Assembly (NCBI GenBank): GCA_037190665.1
Contig: JBBCJT010000044.1
Location: 1 to 15,111, forward strand
From: JBBCJT01 sp037190665
Lineage (GTDB): Bacteria; Pseudomonadota; Alphaproteobacteria; Acetobacterales; Acetobacteraceae
Reading direction: 5' to 3'
Length of the DNA stretch: 15,111 nt
The notes below the pieces were generated by a model. The model searched no databases. It saw nothing but the letters and a program-made list of their open reading frames with translations, and was not told the DNA's origin. This document shows, piece after piece, positions 6,180-13,501 of the stretch (its first letter is position 1; each line of letters opens with the position of its first letter). Made by a program: the position numbers and the translations under genes.

Positions 6180-6863
6180 ATGCGCTGCCTTGTGCTGCTC
6201 GCCACGATGGCCTTCGCGGTTTCAGCCTGTTCCGACGACCCGAAAGCAGCGAGCAAGCAGAACTTCCAATCGGCGATCAACGCATACATTCAACAGCAGC
6301 CCGCCTGCCTCTCCATCCCGAGGAGCGGAGTGAAGCCCGACGGTGAAAGTCCGCCGGCCTTCCCGCGGTATGTCTCCATTGCCCCGGCGACCACGGAACT
6401 CCCGCGACAGAACCTCCAGCAGGCGCAGGCATCCTTCGAAGCGCTTGTCGAGGCCGGCCTGATGAGCGCCGCTGAGACAACGATAAAGGTGAGCGACCTG
6501 TGGGGGAGGCGCGCCGTCGACGTGCCGGTACGCGCCTATAGCCTCACTGCCGAGGGTCAGAAGGCGCTCTCCGTGGTCGGCGAGCAGACCGCCTTCATGT
6601 CTCCAGACCAACGCTTGTGCTACGGCAAGCCCACCGTCGATGATGTCATCCGGTTCACCGAGCCAGCCGAAATGATGGGCATGAAGGTCTCGCATGTGAG
6701 CTACCGCTATCGTCTTGCGGATGTTCCGGCATGGGCCAGGCATCCCGCCATGCAAGCGGCTTTTCCGCAACTCCAGCGCGATACGGCGGGACCGCTCGAA
6801 GCAAAGGCCGCTGTGGTAATGACAAGCGAAGGCTGGATCCACGAGGCCGCGTTTCAGCGCTGA
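6180..6863 (+). CDS. Predicted lipoprotein of unknown function
   Basis: I do not recognise a named family. The 227 residues start with a lipoprotein signal peptide ending in the lipobox VSAC, so C17 would be lipidated. S18 at position +2 would favour the outer membrane under the enterobacterial sorting rule. Two further cysteines, C43 and C147 (in RLCYGK), could form a disulfide. Residues 86-130 (FEALVEAGL ... YSLTAEGQKAL) read like a winged-helix or small alpha/beta fold; the rest is VxDVIRFTEPAEMMGMKVSHV-like and ends with a tryptophan-containing strand. ATG 6180 has AAGGGA at 6168-6173, six bases away. The gene is monocistronic, less GC-rich than both neighbours and uses more A/T-ending codons, which suggests separate acquisition. 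It sits between two minus-strand units and shows no functional link to either. Confidence 0.85.
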   Translation: MRCLVLLATMAFAVSACSDDPKAASKQNFQSAINAYIQQQPACLSIPRSGVKPDGESPPAFPRYVSIAPATTELPRQNLQQAQASFEALVEAGLMSAAETTIKVSDLWGRRAVDVPVRAYSLTAEGQKALSVVGEQTAFMSPDQRLCYGKPTVDDVIRFTEPAEMMGMKVSHVSYRYRLADVPAWARHPAMQAAFPQLQRDTAGPLEAKAAVVMTSEGWIHEAAFQR

Positions 6864-6996
6864 CGCTGCTTTCAGGGGCAGAGTTCCAAAAGCCCACCGG
6901 ATATGCTTGGCGGTGTTGTGTTGTTGGCGGTGTCGCATCCTATGATGCCCCATTCGCCTGCGCGAGTTGCGGTTGCTATCGCCGCCCGGCGGAGCG

Positions 6997-7033
6997 CGCC
7001 CCCGTCCACCAACGCCACAGGCGGACGGGGGCG
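6997..7033. terminator. GC-rich hairpin between convergent lipoprotein gene and permease gene
   Basis: CGCCCCCGTCC (6997-7007) pairs perfectly with GGACGGGGGCG (7023-7033), and the stem can extend inward past one mismatch. The loop is about 15 bases. It lies just after the end of the minus-strand ABC operon (stop at 7041) and downstream of the plus-strand lipoprotein gene, so it is probably a bidirectional transcript end. No T-run is present. Confidence 0.65.
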
Positions 7034-7040
7034 AGCCGGT

Positions 7041-7856
7041 TTACTGCCGCGGCATAGCGCCCCGGCTGCGCGGGTCTACCCAGTCCCGAAGCGCGTCGCA
7101 CAGCAGGTTCATCGCCAGGATCGTCACCGTCAGCGCGAGGCACGGCCACAACAGCAGCAGCGGCGCCTGATCCATCGTCGCGCGTGCGCCGCGGATCATC
7201 AGCCCCCAGGACGGGGCCGGCGGCACCACGCCGAGGCCGAGGAAGGACAGCCCGCTTTCGATCACCACCGCAGAGGCGACGGCGAGGCTGAGCTGCACCA
7301 GGATCGGCCCCGCCACGTTCGGCAGGATGGTGCGGCGGACGATGTTGAGCGGGTGGATGCCGAGCGCGCGCACCGCCTCCACGTATTCCTGCGCACGCAC
7401 CGACAGCACCTCGGCATAGGTCACGCGCACGAATCCGGGCACATACAGGATCGACAGCACCAGGATCAGCGTCGCCGCACCCGGGCCCAGCAGGGTGACC
7501 ACCAGCAGCGCGAGCAGGATCGGCGGGAAGCACAGGATCACGTCCATGCTGCGCACGGCGAGGAATTCCGACACGCCGCGCAGGTAGCCGCCGAGCAACC
7601 CCAGCGTCACGCCGATCACGCAGGCGATCAGCGCCGAGGAGAAGGCGACGGTGAGCGACACGCGCGCGCCCCAGATCAGCCGCGAGAGCACGTCACGGCC
7701 GAACTCGTCACGCCCCAGCGGGCTGCCGGGCATGGGCCCGGCGAGGCGGTTGGCCACGTCCTGCCGGACCGGATCGGGCAGGTCGAGCAGCGGGGCGATG
7801 AAGGCGACGAAGATGATCAGCCCCACCACGCCGCCAAAGAGGAACAACCGCCTCAT
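7041..7856 (-). CDS. Dipeptide/nickel-type ABC transporter permease, DppC-like
   Basis: This is the second inner-membrane permease of a peptide/opine/nickel-class ABC importer. The 271 residues are slightly short of typical DppC, with only a brief N-terminal tail before the first helix (about 3-24). Landmarks are PLGRDEFGRDVLSRLIWGARVSL after the first helix, five further helices and the ATPase-docking EAA loop (EYVEAVRALGIHPLNIVRRTILPN), followed by ESGLSFLGLGVVPPAPSWG. It is the last gene of the minus-strand operon: its ATG overlaps the TGA of the DppB-like gene as ATGA, and a hairpin follows 8 bases after its stop. No ATP-binding gene follows, since the next gene is the unrelated plus-strand lipoprotein. 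Substrate class is inferred from the operon. Confidence 0.93.
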   Translation of the reverse strand: MRRLFLFGGVVGLIIFVAFIAPLLDLPDPVRQDVANRLAGPMPGSPLGRDEFGRDVLSRLIWGARVSLTVAFSSALIACVIGVTLGLLGGYLRGVSEFLAVRSMDVILCFPPILLALLVVTLLGPGAATLILVLSILYVPGFVRVTYAEVLSVRAQEYVEAVRALGIHPLNIVRRTILPNVAGPILVQLSLAVASAVVIESGLSFLGLGVVPPAPSWGLMIRGARATMDQAPLLLLWPCLALTVTILAMNLLCDALRDWVDPRSRGAMPRQ

Positions 7857-8803
7857 GCCGTGCGGATCCGCGGATCGAGCACGCCGTAGAGCAGGTCCAT
7901 GATCAGGTTGATCAGCAGGAACAGCCCCGAGATCGTCAGCACGATGCCGACCACCATGGGATAGTCCCGCGCCTCCACCGCACGCAGCAGCGGCGTGGAC
8001 ATGCCCGGCCAGTTGAACACGTATTCCACCAGCACCGTGCCGCCGAGCAGCGTGCCCATATGCAGGCCGAGCACCGTCAGCACCGGCAGCAGCGCGTTGC
8101 GCACCACATGCAGGGTCATCACGCGGGTGGGCGACAACCCCTTGGCGCGTGCGGTCCGCACATGGTCGCGGTGCAGCGCATCCAGCACCGAGGCGCGGGT
8201 CATGCGGAACAGCACCGCCGAGAGCCCCTTGGCGATGGTGACCGCCGGCAGCAGCAGCAGCGTCAGGTGGCGGACGGGATCCTGCGCAAGGGGCACGTAG
8301 CCGCCCGCCGGCATCAGCCGCAGCATCTGCGCCAGCAGCAGGATCAGCAGCGTGCCCACCACGAAGACCGGGACCGCGAGCAGCAGCGCGGTGACCGCGG
8401 AGGCGATGCGATCGAAGGCGCCGTCACGATGCACGGCGGCATAGGTGCCCGCCGGCAGCGCGATCACGATCGCAATCAGCGAGGCCGCGGCGATCAGCTC
8501 CAGCGTCCGCGGCAGGCGCAGCGCGATCTCGTCCATGACCGGGAACTCGTCGATCAGCGAGACGCCGAGATCCGCCTGCACCAGCCCGACGATGAAGTCG
8601 CCGTACTGCGCGATCACCGGCCGGTTGAGTCCCAATCGTTCCCGCAGCTCCTCCACTGCCGCGGGATCCGGCGCGACGCCGCCGGTGGACATCAGCAGCT
8701 CGGCCGGGTCGCCGGGGACGATGTGCAGCGCCATGAACACGATGGTCGCCACGAGCCAGACGAGGATCAGCGAAACGCCGATCCGGCGAAGGACCCACAG
8801 CAT
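7853..8803 (-). CDS. Dipeptide/nickel-type ABC transporter permease, DppB-like
   Basis: This is the first permease of the same importer, 316 residues long as is usual for DppB. It begins MLWVLRRIG, followed by an N-terminal helix (about 8-30) and the family segment HIVPGDPAELLM. The long periplasmic region has EELRERLGLNRPVIAQYGDF, and the EAA loop reads DHVRTARAKGLSPTRVMTLHVVRNALLP, followed by GTVLVEYVFNWPGM. The start at 8803 was chosen because family similarity begins exactly there and the ATG shares one base with the TGA of the preceding binding-protein gene (TGATG). Sequence in the same frame upstream of 8803 is only the shadow of that gene. It overlaps the DppC-like gene by 4 bases. 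Confidence 0.94.
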   Translation of the reverse strand: MLWVLRRIGVSLILVWLVATIVFMALHIVPGDPAELLMSTGGVAPDPAAVEELRERLGLNRPVIAQYGDFIVGLVQADLGVSLIDEFPVMDEIALRLPRTLELIAAASLIAIVIALPAGTYAAVHRDGAFDRIASAVTALLLAVPVFVVGTLLILLLAQMLRLMPAGGYVPLAQDPVRHLTLLLLPAVTIAKGLSAVLFRMTRASVLDALHRDHVRTARAKGLSPTRVMTLHVVRNALLPVLTVLGLHMGTLLGGTVLVEYVFNWPGMSTPLLRAVEARDYPMVVGIVLTISGLFLLINLIMDLLYGVLDPRIRTA

Positions 8804-10320
8804 CAGGCGAAAGAGATTTCGTCGAGCAGTCCGGCCGAGTTCAGGCTCAGCGCGCCCGGCATCACCTGGAAGCCCTGCACCCGCTTGTCGAGCCCGAAGG
8901 CCTGGCTGCGCCACGCAAGGCCGATCAGCGGCACCTCCTCCAGCGCCGCGCGCTGCATCTCCTTGTAGATCTCCACGCGCTTGGCCTGGTCGAACTCGGC
9001 GCGGCCGCGGTTGAAGGCATCGGTGGTGCGCGGGGCGGACAGATTGAAGGACCGGCTGTAGGTCGGCGACAGCGACGTATCCATGATCACCGCCAGCCCG
9101 TCGGGGTCGTTGCTGTCGGCCGCCACGCCGTGAATCGCGATCTCGTACTGGCCGCGCGTGCCGAGGTTCACGCGGGTGGACCAGTCCGGCAGCCGCAGCT
9201 CGCACTGGATGCCGATCTCGGCCAGATGCTGCTGCACGATCTCGGCGGTGTCCTTGTGCATGCCGAACTGGGCGGTGGACAGCATCACGGTGGAAAACCC
9301 GTTCGGCACGCCCGCGTCCGCGAGCAGCGCCTTCGCGCGCGCCGGATCGTAGCGCCAGCCGCGCGACAGTTCCTCATCGAACCAGGGGGTTCCCTGCGTG
9401 ATCGGCACGCCTTCCAGCACGGAGCCACGGCCGAAGAAAGCGGCCTTGACGATCTCCTCCCGGCGGACGGCATGCGCGACCGCGCGGCGCACGCGCGCGT
9501 CGGCGAACGGGCCGCGCGTGGCGTTGAACAGGATGTCCATGAACGGCCCGTCCGCGCTCTGCACCGCGAGCCGCGGGTCGTTCTCCGCGTTCGTCATGGA
9601 CTGCCAAGGCAGGTACTCGATCATGTCCACATCGCCGGCCTGCAGCGCAGCGAAGCGCAGGTTCTCGTCCGCGTAGGCGACGAAGCGGATGCGTTTGATC
9701 CGCGGCAGGCCGGGCTTGTAGTAGCGGTCGAAGGCCGTGACCTCGATCGCGGTGCCGCGTTCCTGCGCGGTGACCTGATACGGGCCGCAGCCGACCGGGG
9801 CGTTGGGCTGCGAGCCGCGCCAGATGACGTGCACGTTGTAGTTCGGCCACCACGTCGGCAGCACCGCCAAGGGTTCCTTCGTGACGATGCGCACGGTGCG
9901 CGGATCCGGCGTCTCGACCCGGGCGATGGCCTGGAACTGCGTGCGCATGTAGGCGGTGGAACGGTCCGAGGCGATCTGCTCGATCGTCCACTTCACGTCC
10001 TCGGCGGTGACCTTCTCGCCGTTGTGGAACACCGCATCGCCGCGCAGGCGGAACACCCAGGCGCCGTCGTCGTCGCGCGAGTAGCTCTCCGCCAGTTCCG
10101 GCCGCAGCTCGCCCTTGGGGCCCCAGGACAGCAGGCTGCGGTTGGTCATCAGCTTGACCGTGCCGGCGGAGACGCCGGTGCTCACCCATGGCTGGAGGTT
10201 GGGCGGAAACGCGGACAGGCCGTAGCGCAGCACGCCGGCCTGCGGCTGGGCGTTCGCGCGGCGCAGCGCGAACGGAAATGCGGCCCCAGCAGCGACAAGA
10301 CCGCGCCGGGAGAGCGTCAT
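8803..10320 (-). CDS. ABC transporter periplasmic solute-binding protein, family 5 (second of two)
   Basis: This 505-residue protein belongs to the extracellular solute-binding family 5 (DppA/OppA/NikA-like) and would capture substrate in the periplasm for the DppBC-like permeases. The N-terminus MTLSRRGLVAAGAAF with twin arginines and an ANA-QP cleavage site near residue 24 suggests Tat or Sec export. Family features include RPELAESYSRDDDGAWVFRL-type sequence, FHNGEKVTAEDVKWTIEQI and FADARVRRAVAHAVRREEIVKAAFF. The ATG at 10320 forms an ATGA overlap with the stop of its upstream paralogue and has a run of Gs just before it. Frame upstream of it has no signal peptide and is a shadow. It resembles the upstream binding protein over its whole length, with more than half the residues identical by eye, so the pair is a tandem duplication. 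Confidence 0.92.
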   Translation of the reverse strand: MTLSRRGLVAAGAAFPFALRRANAQPQAGVLRYGLSAFPPNLQPWVSTGVSAGTVKLMTNRSLLSWGPKGELRPELAESYSRDDDGAWVFRLRGDAVFHNGEKVTAEDVKWTIEQIASDRSTAYMRTQFQAIARVETPDPRTVRIVTKEPLAVLPTWWPNYNVHVIWRGSQPNAPVGCGPYQVTAQERGTAIEVTAFDRYYKPGLPRIKRIRFVAYADENLRFAALQAGDVDMIEYLPWQSMTNAENDPRLAVQSADGPFMDILFNATRGPFADARVRRAVAHAVRREEIVKAAFFGRGSVLEGVPITQGTPWFDEELSRGWRYDPARAKALLADAGVPNGFSTVMLSTAQFGMHKDTAEIVQQHLAEIGIQCELRLPDWSTRVNLGTRGQYEIAIHGVAADSNDPDGLAVIMDTSLSPTYSRSFNLSAPRTTDAFNRGRAEFDQAKRVEIYKEMQRAALEEVPLIGLAWRSQAFGLDKRVQGFQVMPGALSLNSAGLLDEISFA

Positions 10321-11843
10321 GAAGCCCCCCCGACCGATGTGGTCTCGAAGGTGAGGCCGGAGAAGAAGGTCAGGCTGCCCGGCAGGTTGGTGAAGCCCTC
10401 CACGTCCTTCGCCATCGCGTAGGCCTGCTGGCGCCACGCGAGGCCGGCGATCGGCACGGTGTCCAGCGTCACCTGCGCCAGCTCGCGATAGATCGCCTTG
10501 CGCTTCTCCAGATCGAACTCGGCGCGGCCCGCCGTGAGCAGTTCCACCACGCGCGGCACCACGAGACCGAAGGAGCGGTTGTAGGACGGGGCCAGCGAGC
10601 CGTTGATGAAGTTCGACAGCCCGTCCGGATCGTTGCTGTCCGCGGCACTGCCCATGACGCCGAGGTCGTACTGGCCCCGGTTGCCCTGGGTGATGCGCGT
10701 GGCCCAGTCGGGCAGGGCGAGCGTGGCGCGGATGCCGACCGCGGCGAGGCCCTGCTGGACCACTTCGGCCGTATCCTTGTGCATGCCGTACTGGGCCGTC
10801 GACAGCAGGACGCAGTCGAACCCGTTCTGCAGCCCGGCCTCGGCGAGCAGCGCCTTGGCCCGCGCCGGATCATGGTTCCAGCCATTGGCGAGCTGGGCGT
10901 CGAAGAACTCGGAGGACGGTGCGATCGGCAGTCCCGCAAGCGGGCTGCCGCGGCCGAAGAAGGCGGCCTTGACGATGTCCTCGCGCTTCACCGCATGGGC
11001 GACCGCGCGGCGCACCCGCGCATCCGCGAACGGCCCGCGCGAGGCGTTGAAGGTCAGGTACATGAACGGACCTTCGGTCACGTCCATCTTCAGCCTCGAG
11101 TCGGACGTGATCGTGTCGAAGGACTGCCACGGCACGTACTCGATCAGGTCCACGTCGCCGGCCTGCAGCGCGGCCACGCGCAGGTTCTCGTCCGAGTAGG
11201 CGACGATGCGGATGCCCTTCAGCTTCGGCAGGCCTTCGCGGTAGAAGCGATCGAAGGGCACGAGATCGAGCGAGGTGCCGCGCTCCTGGGTCGAGATGCG
11301 GAACGGCCCCGCGCCCACCGGCGCATTCGCGGGCGATCCGCGATGGATGATCGGCATGTGGTAGCTCGCCATCCACATCGGCAGCGTCGCGAGCGGCTCC
11401 TTCGTCACGATCGTGACCGTCCGCGCATCGGGCGTCTCGATCCGGTCGATGGCCTGGAACTCGCTGCGCAGATAGGCAGTGGAACGCTCGGCGGCGACCT
11501 GTTCGAGCGTCCACTTCACATCCGCCGACGTGACCTTCTCGCCGTTCTGGAACACCGCGTCGCGCAGCTTGAAGGTCCAGCCGGTGGCGCCGCTGCGCTC
11601 CCAGCTCTCGGCCAGCTCCGGCCGCAGCGCGCCCTTGGTGTCATACGAGGTCAGCCCGCGATAGATCATCAGCTTCACGGTCGCTGCCGCGGTGCCGGTG
11701 TTCTGCCAGGGCTGGATCGAGGGCGGGAACGACGACAGCCCGAAGCGGATCACGCCGGGCTGTCGCTGTGCGAATGCCGGGCGCGCCAGCAGAGGCACCG
11801 CACTGAGGCCGAGGGTGACGAGACGGCGTGACAGCATCGTCAT
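10317..11843 (-). CDS. ABC transporter periplasmic solute-binding protein, family 5 (first of two)
   Basis: This 508-residue family 5 solute-binding protein has the signal MTMLSRRLVTLGLSAVPLLA and a probable cleavage AFA-QR after residue 25. It shares the layout of the downstream paralogue: GLSSFPPSIQPW near the mature N-terminus, QNGEKVTSADVKWTLEQV, FADARVRRAVAHAVKREDIVKAAFFGRG, AQYGMHKDTAEVVQQ and ADSNDPDGL. Differences cluster in possible ligand-facing and surface stretches, for example YHMPIIHRGSPAN against YNVHVIWRGSQPN. The ATG at 11843 overlaps the hyuB stop as ATGA and has AGGAG (11851-11855) seven bases upstream; an in-frame ATG at 11837 is a weaker choice. Placement directly after hyuB suggests the ligand is the HyuAB substrate or a precursor of it. 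Confidence 0.92.
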   Translation of the reverse strand: MTMLSRRLVTLGLSAVPLLARPAFAQRQPGVIRFGLSSFPPSIQPWQNTGTAAATVKLMIYRGLTSYDTKGALRPELAESWERSGATGWTFKLRDAVFQNGEKVTSADVKWTLEQVAAERSTAYLRSEFQAIDRIETPDARTVTIVTKEPLATLPMWMASYHMPIIHRGSPANAPVGAGPFRISTQERGTSLDLVPFDRFYREGLPKLKGIRIVAYSDENLRVAALQAGDVDLIEYVPWQSFDTITSDSRLKMDVTEGPFMYLTFNASRGPFADARVRRAVAHAVKREDIVKAAFFGRGSPLAGLPIAPSSEFFDAQLANGWNHDPARAKALLAEAGLQNGFDCVLLSTAQYGMHKDTAEVVQQGLAAVGIRATLALPDWATRITQGNRGQYDLGVMGSAADSNDPDGLSNFINGSLAPSYNRSFGLVVPRVVELLTAGRAEFDLEKRKAIYRELAQVTLDTVPIAGLAWRQQAYAMAKDVEGFTNLPGSLTFFSGLTFETTSVGGAS

Positions 11844-13501
11844 GGCGTGTCTCCTGTGTAACCGAATGCGTCGCGCAGCGTGGCGGCATCGTAGCGGCCC
11901 TCGCGCGCGTCGCGGGCCACAGCCTCGGGGTCGCGTTGGTGCGGATCACCGTGGCCGCCCGCGCCGGGCGTGAAGATCTCCACGATGTCGCCCTTGTGCA
12001 GCGTATAGGAACCGGGGCCGGTGTGCTCGGCGCCGGGCGAGACGACGAAGCGGCAGCGCCCGCCTTCCTTCCCGCCCGCCAGCCCCCACGGCGAGGAACC
12101 CATCCGCGTGCCGTCGAGGCGCACCCGGCACAGCGCCTCGGCGCGATAGACGCGCCGCAGCCCCATGCCGCCGCGATACTTGCCCGGCCCGCCCGAGCCG
12201 TCGATCAGCTCATAGGCGATCAGGCTGAGCGGGTACTCGCCCTCCAGCGCCTCGGCCGGCAGGTTGGAGGTGTTGGTGACGTGCACGTGCACACCGTCCA
12301 GCCCGTCCTTGGTCGGCCGCGCGCCGAAGCCGCCGCCGATCGTCTCCAGATACACCCAAGGCGCGCCATCCGACGGCTGCGTGCCGATGAAGGAGGCGAC
12401 GACGAGGGCGCCGTTATGCGCGGCGGTGATCTTGTCCGGGATCGCGGCCGCGAGCGCGCCGTGGATCAGATCGACCACGCGCTGGCAGGTCTGCGCGCGC
12501 CCGTTCACCGCCGCCGGCGGACCGCAGTGGATGACGCTGTTCTCGGTCGCCGTGACCGTCAGCGGCCGCGCCAGCCCCGCGTTGGGCAGGATGGTCGGAT
12601 CGAGCGCGCCCTTCACCGCGTAGTAGACCGAGGTCAGCAGCGCCGTGCGCGTCATGTTGATGCCGGCGCGCACCTGCGGCGGCGCGGTGAAGTGCAGCTT
12701 CATCGCATCGCCCTTCACCGTGATCTCCACGGAGAAGGGAACGCCCTGCGGCACTTCCGGATTGTCGAAGCTGTCGGAGAAGCGATAGGTGCCGTCCGGG
12801 ATCGCGCCGATCGCGGCGCGCATCTTGCGTTCCGCGTAGTCCTGCAGCGCCGCGCCGGCGGCGAGCACCATGTCCGCGCCGTAGCGCGCGCACAGCGCCT
12901 GCATCCGCTGCACGCCGAGCCGGTTCGCGGCCATCTGCGCGCGCAGGTCCGACAGACGCTCGCGCGGGACCTGGCAGTTCAGCAGGATCATCTCCTGCAC
13001 GTCTTTCTGCAGCTCGCCGGCGCGATAGAGCCGGATCGGCGGAATGCGCAGCCCTTCCTGGAAGATATGCGCATGGCCGCGATCGGCGAAGTCCGAATGG
13101 TGCGCCGTGTTGATCGCCCAGGCGACGATGCGCCCCTCGGCGAAGATCGGCTCGGCCAGCACGATGTCGGGCAGGTGCGTGCCGCCGCCCTCGTAGGCGT
13201 CGTTGCCCACGAACACGTCGCCCGGGCGCATCTGCTCCACCGGGTGGCGGCGCATGATGTGGGGCAGCATCTCCAGGAAGCTGCCCAGATGCATCGGGAT
13301 GTGCTCGGCCTGGCAGAGCGTGTTGCCCGCGGTGTCGAACAGCGCCGTCGAGCAGTCCCGCCGCTCCTTGATGTTCGTCGAGTAGGAGGCGCGGACCAGC
13401 GCCTCGCCCATCTCCTCGGCGATCGAGGCCAGCGCGGAGCCGATGACCTCGACCGTGATCGGGTCGAGCACCGGCTGCGCCTGTTCCAGTGCCGCGCTCA
13501 T
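11840..13501 (-). CDS. Hydantoinase B / oxoprolinase-family subunit B (HyuB-like)
   Basis: This is the 553-residue B subunit of the hydantoinase/5-oxoprolinase/acetone-carboxylase superfamily. Together with HyuA it catalyses ATP-dependent opening of a cyclic amide, or in some members carboxylation of a ketone. Conserved blocks are SYSTNIKERRDCSTALF (39-55), AEHIPMHLGS (65-74), NDAYEGGGTHLPDI (100-113), NTAHHSDF (131-138), the GGGFGARP segment, HVTNTSNLPAEALE, GGPGKYRGGMGLRR and the C-terminal PGAGGHGDP. The start at 13501 was chosen because the family begins with a DPITVEVI-type segment and the ATG overlaps the hyuA stop as ATGA, with GGAGG at 13506-13510. Sequence in this frame upstream of 13501 is the hyuA gene read out of frame. 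The exact substrate (hydantoin, 5-oxoproline or other) cannot be told. Confidence 0.93.
   Translation of the reverse strand: MSAALEQAQPVLDPITVEVIGSALASIAEEMGEALVRASYSTNIKERRDCSTALFDTAGNTLCQAEHIPMHLGSFLEMLPHIMRRHPVEQMRPGDVFVGNDAYEGGGTHLPDIVLAEPIFAEGRIVAWAINTAHHSDFADRGHAHIFQEGLRIPPIRLYRAGELQKDVQEMILLNCQVPRERLSDLRAQMAANRLGVQRMQALCARYGADMVLAAGAALQDYAERKMRAAIGAIPDGTYRFSDSFDNPEVPQGVPFSVEITVKGDAMKLHFTAPPQVRAGINMTRTALLTSVYYAVKGALDPTILPNAGLARPLTVTATENSVIHCGPPAAVNGRAQTCQRVVDLIHGALAAAIPDKITAAHNGALVVASFIGTQPSDGAPWVYLETIGGGFGARPTKDGLDGVHVHVTNTSNLPAEALEGEYPLSLIAYELIDGSGGPGKYRGGMGLRRVYRAEALCRVRLDGTRMGSSPWGLAGGKEGGRCRFVVSPGAEHTGPGSYTLHKGDIVEIFTPGAGGHGDPHQRDPEAVARDAREGRYDAATLRDAFGYTGDTP

Noticed and set aside
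6907..6933. Direct repeat TTGGCGGTGT (6907-6916 and 6924-6933) after the lipoprotein gene
   Set aside because: Only two short copies 17 bases apart in GT-rich DNA between convergent units, with no promoter nearby to regulate; probably chance or slippage.
8804..9205. Apparent 5' extension of the DppB-like permease
   Set aside because: This part lies inside the binding-protein gene in another frame and does not look like a permease; the true start is the ATG at 8803.
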